NCBI RefSeq assembly: GCF_040054535.1
Contig: NC_090797.1
Span: 1,006,001-1,070,000, forward strand
Length of the DNA stretch: 64,000 bases
Origin: Antennarius striatus
Lineage: Eukaryota; Chordata; Actinopteri; Lophiiformes; Antennariidae
Reading direction: 5' to 3'
Below the pieces are notes generated by a model. It was not told where the DNA came from, did not search any database, and saw only the letters and a program-made list of their open reading frames with translations. Of the stretch, positions 54,134 through 64,000 are shown piece after piece (positions within the stretch are counted from its first letter, which is position 1; each line of letters opens with the position of its first letter). The position numbers were made by a program, and so were the translations under genes.

Positions 54134-55425
54134 CTGTGACGAGCAGAAGAAGAGCCATGACATCATGCTAACACATCTGCATCACTAGCTTAGCACAGGA
54201 CTGACCTTTGGAGACATTTTTTGGGGTGTAGCCAACATCCAACCATCACATCTTTCACCTTTTATGTTTTATAACTCAAAATATAAATATATAAATAAAA
54301 TGATAATGTTTAAGGTCATTAAATATCACCTCTACAGTAGATGGGACGTGTGTGTGAAAAGTTTACTTAAATATATTGAACCATTTCTTGAGTTTCACTC
54401 TAGAAACATCGCTACATACGCTAATCGCTACATACCTCCACGTTTTGCCGTTGGAAGATAATAACAAGATATTTTTTAATACTAGTAAGAGTGAAAGTGT
54501 GTGAGTTGACAGTTAATTTTGTTGTCTTGTTGAAATACTTCCTTTGAAAAAGAGCAAATTTAGATTTTTTTGTTTTAGCATTTTTTGGCGGTTCACCGTT
54601 TCAAACTGAAAACAAAGATGGCCGCCGGATGCGCTAGCTGGCCGCCATGACTAATAAAAAATGCGGCAGGACGTTTTAGTTGTTTCTGATAAATTTTTTT
54701 TAAAGATATTAAAATATGTAAAATAAAAATTACACATTTATCTCCAGAAAGAGTAAAAATTTCTACAAGTCTGTGTTCTTTACGCATTACTTTACCTTTT
54801 AACTTGATTCCTGGTTTCAGAAACTTGACAAGACTCGTTTTAAGTAAAATTATACGACAGAAAAACAAAAAAAATTACCCCGAAACTATAAAAATACACG
54901 TTAGCTGACAGACATGTAAGTTAAAATCCAAGTTTTACCAAAAAAGACACCTGTGTGAGATTTTAGCCGCGTTTATTAAACCCATTAGGTAAACGTCTGA
55001 ATAGCTGAGCTAATGCTAATGCTAATGCAGCGTTCTGCCTACTTTATCGAGACAAACCACCTACTGCATAGATCTTAAAGTTTCCTACCTCAGAGAAAAG
55101 TAGTAATCCTTATTCACACTATTTCATTCCAAGGATCTGGATTCTTTAAAAAAGAAAGAAAAGATTAAAAGAAACACGAGAAAAAGAAGGAGAAAAGAAA
55201 TAAAACTCGCTCCGGGTCGGACCGTAAAATGCTGATTATTTTTAGCCCGGCGAGAGCATCAGCTGCTCCGCATACTGCTGCCGTCAGGGCGTCAAGCTAC
55301 ACGGAAGACAACAAGCCACTTCCGGTAGTGCCCTACAAAATAAAACAAGCGCGGTTTTTACGCGTTAACAATAATACAAATAAGTCTGTGTGGGTTCTCA
55401 GTCAGTGGTTCTCAGCCACTCTCTG

Positions 55426-55470
55426 AACTGAAGAAGTCTCTTGGATGAGAGACGAAACGTCTTCAAGAAC
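55426..55470 (+). other. Dispersed-repeat fragment with hammerhead-like core
   Basis: CTGAAGA, then a perfect 6-bp stem GTCTCT/AGAGAC (55436-55441 and 55448-55453) with a 6-nt loop, then GAAAC. This is the order of the hammerhead ribozyme core (CUGANGA, stem II, GAAA), with one extra A before stem II. Similar sequences are common in teleost genomes and are reminiscent of Penelope-like element ends. An alternative outer stem TGAAGA/TCTTCA is also possible. Confidence 0.4.
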
Positions 55471-57169
55471 TTTCTTAACGTCCAGTGGATCGACTCACCA
55501 GCTTTTGGAGAATACAAATAGTACCGATGTTAGACATTTCTAAACACCATCAGTATTATTCTGATTAACATACTATCTGGTAAAAAGCGCAGACTCAGAC
55601 TAATTAAACCTTTGTTAAATATGGTTGCACTTTGATTGAAATGTAGATTTATTTAATCAGATAATTTTATTAAAATGCGTTGTCATTTTAACATGTTCAA
55701 CTGAAATATTCAATGCATTAACAGACCTTAACATTAAGTATGCCTACAGGAATCCATTTGAATCAAATTACTTTTAGATTAATTGAATAAAAAACTTAAG
55801 AATGCCATTTATACAAGGATTTTTACAATTGTTCATTTGATATTAACCTTATTATAAGGGCATTTTTTTAGGTATTGTATTTTTTCTTTTCTTTGCTTAA
55901 AATTTAATTTGTTCCAAGGTTTGTGTTCACTTAAATTCCTGGTAAATGTTGACTTTATTGTGAAGGTGCACAACTTAAAACTTCCGGTAACAATGCGTCT
56001 GATTGCCGCTACTTTGATTAAATTCTATCCTATCGGATTTCCAAACTTGAACAAGTTTAGCGGTGAGTTGCGGGTTTATTACGGGCTTCAGCAGCAGTTA
56101 CCTGACATGTGTGACACATAGAGACCCGCAACTGAGCTGGTATGACGTCATCTGGTCACATGTTCACATCTATGCACTAAAATAATCATCTGCAACCCGA
56201 GGAAAGCAATTACTAATAATTTTTCATCTTAGCAATTGAAACAAATATTACAGGAAAAAATCCACTCATTCAGTTGTCGGTTGTTATATAATTAAAATAA
56301 TATCACACTAATGAAACATACATGTGTAAAAAAAATGCTGTATGCATTTATTTACTTTTAACATATACTGAAACGATTCTGAGGAGAAAAAAAACAGTGC
56401 TGCAGTAGAATTTATGAAAGAATGTTAATTGTTTTAATTATTCTTATGATTGAAATCCTCAAATCCACAAACAGCGTGGTCTAAAATCATGAATTATCCA
56501 AGTCTGGCTGAGGAGGAGCTGAATGTGAAATCTCTTGTCTTGGAAACGTTCAGCTGAGCGCAGTGAAGCGAAACAAATTCCTTTTGTCGACGGTGTCATT
56601 AGATCTGAATAGAAAGGATCGGATCCCGGCTGCAGGAGCAGATCTCTGGCAAAAAATAGAGACAAAGCAAAGGAACAGATCTGCTGTCCTTCACCGGGAC
56701 GAGCAAAACCTCCCTTAGAAATCGTCCAATTTTGAGTTTTAACGCGTATACACAAAACTCTTCACACAAAATGTCATTTAACGTGTTGTTATCAATTTGA
56801 ATTTTTCATACTTAAATTCGGCATCAACAAAAGACGTAATAAAAATTGTGTGTTTATTAAAATCCTAATCTTTTGAACCGCTCCCAGTGTCATTCCTACA
56901 AAAGAACCCCCAACGCATCTTGAACAGTTTGGTGAATTAGACTCAATTTTAGCTCATGTACATGTGAACAGTGAATGACATGACTGCCGAAATCAAGATT
57001 ACTCCTCTATTTATTCAAATAATGCGTTTAATTTCATTTAAATGTACAGATTCTCGCCAAAAGGCGGCCGAGGTTTAAATTCTCTCTTTTCTAAATGGGG
57101 TCTGGTGAACGCGTCGGATGAAGCTGTGATGCTGCTGAAGGATGAACCACAACGCATTCCGTCACTTAC

Positions 57170-57600
57170 CCGGCTTCTGACGCAGGTTGCGGGTTCCAAC
57201 CCGGGTCAAGGCCCCCTCCCTTCCCAGATCTTGCGGGTTCTGTGTTAACGCGGACCGGAACCGAGAATCCGGGACATCCCTTCACGCCGCTCCGGACCCG
57301 GTATTATGGCGGCTGACATTTAACGCAAATGTAGGTCAAAACCAAGCGGAACGCGCGTCCAGGAGCCGGGTCGTGTGTGTGAACAAACTGGTTCTAACGG
57401 TGTCACTACTGGTTCTAACGGTTTTAACGCCTTTTTTTAACGGTTTCTTGTCACAACTCCCGCACACCGCTCGTTCACGCGCTCTCACGCCCCCCCCCCC
57501 CCCCCCCCCCGCAAAGTCTCGCGAAGTCACGCACGCGTGGACCAACAACAACACACCTTTACGAAGCCCCGCCCCCTCCAGGGGTCATGGAGAAGTCATT
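57170..57600 (-). promoter_or_regulatory. abcc9: Candidate ABCC9 promoter and 5'UTR exon
   Basis: A CpG-rich block at about 57.17-57.6 kb ends, on the minus strand, in a near-consensus donor (AGAAGCCGG|GTAAGTGA) at 57170. The first coding exon of ABCC9 has a good acceptor 23 nt before its ATG (TCTTCTTCTGCTCGTCACAG at 54134), so a noncoding first exon about 3 kb upstream is expected. The block also contains a poly-C run at about 57488-57510. The assignment rests on position and splice signals only. Confidence 0.45.
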
Positions 57601-58528
57601 GAATCGCCGGGGGGGGGCTCGGCTGGAGTCTCAGGGGCCCACACACACAGGGATGTGCGGCGGGGTAATGGGGGGCTGTCCAGGGGCAAATAAGTAGAAG
57701 AGAGTCTTGGTAACCCTGGAGACCGTGTCCCACGGGTGCCCCCCCCCCTGTTCTTTACATTTATTAATTACTTCAGGACTTGCTTTTTTCACAGTTTGCA
57801 GCTAAATGTGTTAACATCACCTCTTGTTTGTCATTTCAACGATTGAATGAGTCATTGATAACATTTTAAAAAGATTAATCAATAATAAAAACATTGTGCA
57901 TGTCCATACAATTAAATATAGATGTTAAAATCCGACTGTTGATCTCTTTGGGTAACGGGAATACTGTAATAACATTACCTTGTAGTGCTCCTGATTGACC
58001 ACAGGGTGGCACAATTGTGTTAACTAGATGAAGCCGTAAAACGATATTCTAACATATGCCCGTATATGAATAAAATATAATAATATAAATATAATGATCA
58101 GGATTTTAAAAAAGCAGCGAAAGGGAAAAAACATTTAGAATTTTTCACATTAGAAGAGTTATGGTTCATGTTTGTCGTTTAAATCAGTTTGTTTGTACAT
58201 TAATAATCTTTCTCTTCATTTTTTGGTTAATGATGAACTGTGAACGTCAGGAAATTGATAAACTCAAAAACAAATCTGAAAATCAATTTAAAATTAAGTG
58301 AGATTTATTTTTGACATTTATTCTAAATTCAATTTAAAACTATTTAGAATTTTCAGACATCGGGAAAGATGTTTTCAGTTTCATATCAATGTGCAAAAAT
58401 ATAAATATATAAATATAAATATATATAGTTGTATTGTTTTACCAGAATCTTCAGGAATTCTGTGTTTATCTCATTTCTGTTTCCGATAAATCAGAGGCGG
58501 AGCCTAAAAGTTTTCCAGTTTGCCTCGT

Positions 58529-58534
58529 TTTATT
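58529..58534 (-). terminator. usp6nl: Possible USP6NL poly(A) signal AATAAA
   Basis: AATAAA on the minus strand about 510 nt beyond the USP6NL stop codon. Other AATAAA matches occur further on in this AT-rich spacer, so the choice is uncertain. Confidence 0.3.
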
Positions 58535-59046
58535 AAGCAAAGTATCAGAACGTCAGCAGGTCGTTCACACGGAGACGGCGTGGGGGGAGGGGCAACAGTA
58601 GAACATTACTGTTAAAGACGACAAACGCGGATCGCGACGCGTGTTCGTCGTCACGCTAGTTTGTGCCGCTAGTCGGATGCAGTAGTTTTTTACACGTTAA
58701 ACCAGGAAACAAATATATAAATATATATTCTTAGCCCTCTATTCACGAGTCTCTGATCGGGTTGGAAATGATTAATGACGCCGGCCTCCGACAGGTGTGA
58801 ACGCTCACCTGGGGGTGGGGCGGTCCCTCACCGTCGGTATTATTTCATTACATTCACGAGCTTTAAAGAGTTAAATGACCTCTAATTAAGTAACATATAA
58901 AAAATAAAGATGCAGAAAAAAACAACGTCAGACTAACAGATCAACAGGATTTACACCCAAAAATAAAAGCTCTTCAGTCAGTAGGGGGCGCTGGTGTGTC
59001 GGTGCTAGGACTAGAACAGTGTGGGACTGGGACAGTGTGGGACTCG

Positions 59047-63128
<4,082 letters not shown>

Positions 63129-64000
63129 CTGGGGGGGTGGGAAGCACACAGCAGGGGGTCAACAGCAGCCAATCAGAGCAGAGGATTCTCTGTCTCCGCC
63201 CATTCACACCCAACCAGCAGGAACATTCAGACGAGCAGCAAACGCGACGGATGAGACGACGCGGCGTTGGGAGTCGACCCTCATCTGCTGGTGGTGACGC
63301 TCCATCAGCCTCCGCCACCAGCCCAGTGAGCCAATGGGAGCGTCTGAATGCCAAACATCAAACACCACCGCTATGCTAACTCTTAGTGACCGAGCCTTCC
63401 CCTGCTGCTGCCAAAGCTACTTTGGCTAAAGCTAAACTGGCTGTTACCCACTTTCACGACACAGCTACCACATCACATTAAACTAGCTGCTAACGCTAAC
63501 GTCAGTGTTTTTAATTGGATATCTGCATGGGGATGTTGTTGGAAGTCACATGACCTAACATTAAAGGGACAGATCACCGTGTCCCCCTATTAAACTTCAT
63601 GCCACATTGAAGTTTGGCGTTAGTGCTAACTGGACTAGCCACCGCTAACAGCCTGTTAGCAGTCGCCACACTGCCGGGTGTTCGGCTTCACAAGGACATC
63701 ATCACTGGGGTGGCATGTGTGGCGCCTGAGCTGCTTCCTGTTTGACAGGAAGTGGACTGGCAGAGAGGAAGAGTGACATCCCTGGAGGAGAGGAGGAGGA
63801 GGAGGAGGAGGAGGAGGAGGAGTGTGATCCGTGTCCTTGGCTCCGTCTCCATGTGAAGATTTCTTCATGAGGCCAAAAAGCGTTTCACATGTTTCGCAGC
63901 GAGGACAGACGACATCCCGAGGGAGAAAGGAAGTGCTCCGGGCGACGCCACAACCCGACCCGGAGCGATGAGGGTCCAGTCAGACTCCGCCTCCTGCTAA
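63129..64000. other. USP6NL intron, open at the right edge
   Basis: No exon recognised between the acceptor of the first visible exon and the window end. Holds a GGA tract at about 63788-63822. Confidence 0.5.

Larger units (their letters stand above)
54134..59046. other. ABCC9 5' region and USP6NL 3' flank
   Basis: AT-rich DNA with the candidate ABCC9 first exon at 57.17-57.6 kb, a second GC-richer patch at 55.2-55.4 kb, the structured repeat at 55.43 kb and the USP6NL 3'UTR at 58.5-59.05 kb. No other gene recognised. Confidence 0.5.

Noticed and set aside
54111-54158. Upstream in-frame Met of ABCC9 ([10 protein letters not shown])
   Set aside because: It is encoded by the polypyrimidine tract and acceptor of the preceding intron; the MAPSFCGG start matches SUR N-termini.
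57185-57215. tRNA B-box-like GGGTTCCAACCC
   Set aside because: No A box at the right distance and no cloverleaf could be drawn; short palindrome in CpG-rich DNA.

Overview
The window reads as nuclear genomic DNA of a bony fish, probably a compact-genome percomorph teleost. Genes are split by many GT-AG introns, several only 74-87 nt long. CA/GT microsatellites are very dense, and the noncoding DNA is full of degenerate GCTAGC/TTAGC-type and GGTTCA-type minisatellites. Nothing bacterial or viral was recognised. The species cannot be named from the sequence.

Four protein-coding genes can be read, all on the minus strand. From right to left (their transcription direction) they are: USP6NL (RN-tre, a Rab GTPase-activating protein; 5' exons lie beyond the right edge), ABCC9 (sulfonylurea receptor SUR2, 40 constitutive coding exons plus two alternative last exons), KCNJ8 (Kir6.1, the pore subunit) and ECHDC3 (a crotonase-fold mitochondrial protein). 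All exon joins keep phase. They predict about 1599 aa for SUR2 (either C-terminus), 417 aa for Kir6.1, 296 aa for ECHDC3 and the last 759 aa of USP6NL.

Layout: 1-25 kb has no recognisable coding exon. It holds minisatellites, microsatellites, telomere-like arrays and two plausible minus-strand noncoding first exons (donors at 13642 and 25309). ECHDC3 lies at 25.9-27.8 kb, KCNJ8 at 28.6-31.0 kb, ABCC9 at 33.4-54.1 kb with a candidate 5'UTR exon near 57.2 kb, and USP6NL from 59.0 kb to beyond 63.1 kb.

ABCC9 and KCNJ8 encode the two subunits of the same ATP-sensitive K+ channel and sit tail-to-head on one strand, as in mammals. Both mammalian-type SUR2 C-termini (2A and 2B) are present as consecutive exons of identical length. 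In human the flanking genes ECHDC3 and USP6NL are neighbours on another chromosome, so this window shows the channel pair lying between them.

No wholly new system was found. The strongest leads are an in-frame, stop-free 84-nt intron in KCNJ8 (possible exitron), twin 39-nt microexons in the first nucleotide-binding domain of SUR2, microsatellites that form the splice sites of three genes, MITE copies in ABCC9 introns, and a hammerhead-like fold near 55.4 kb.
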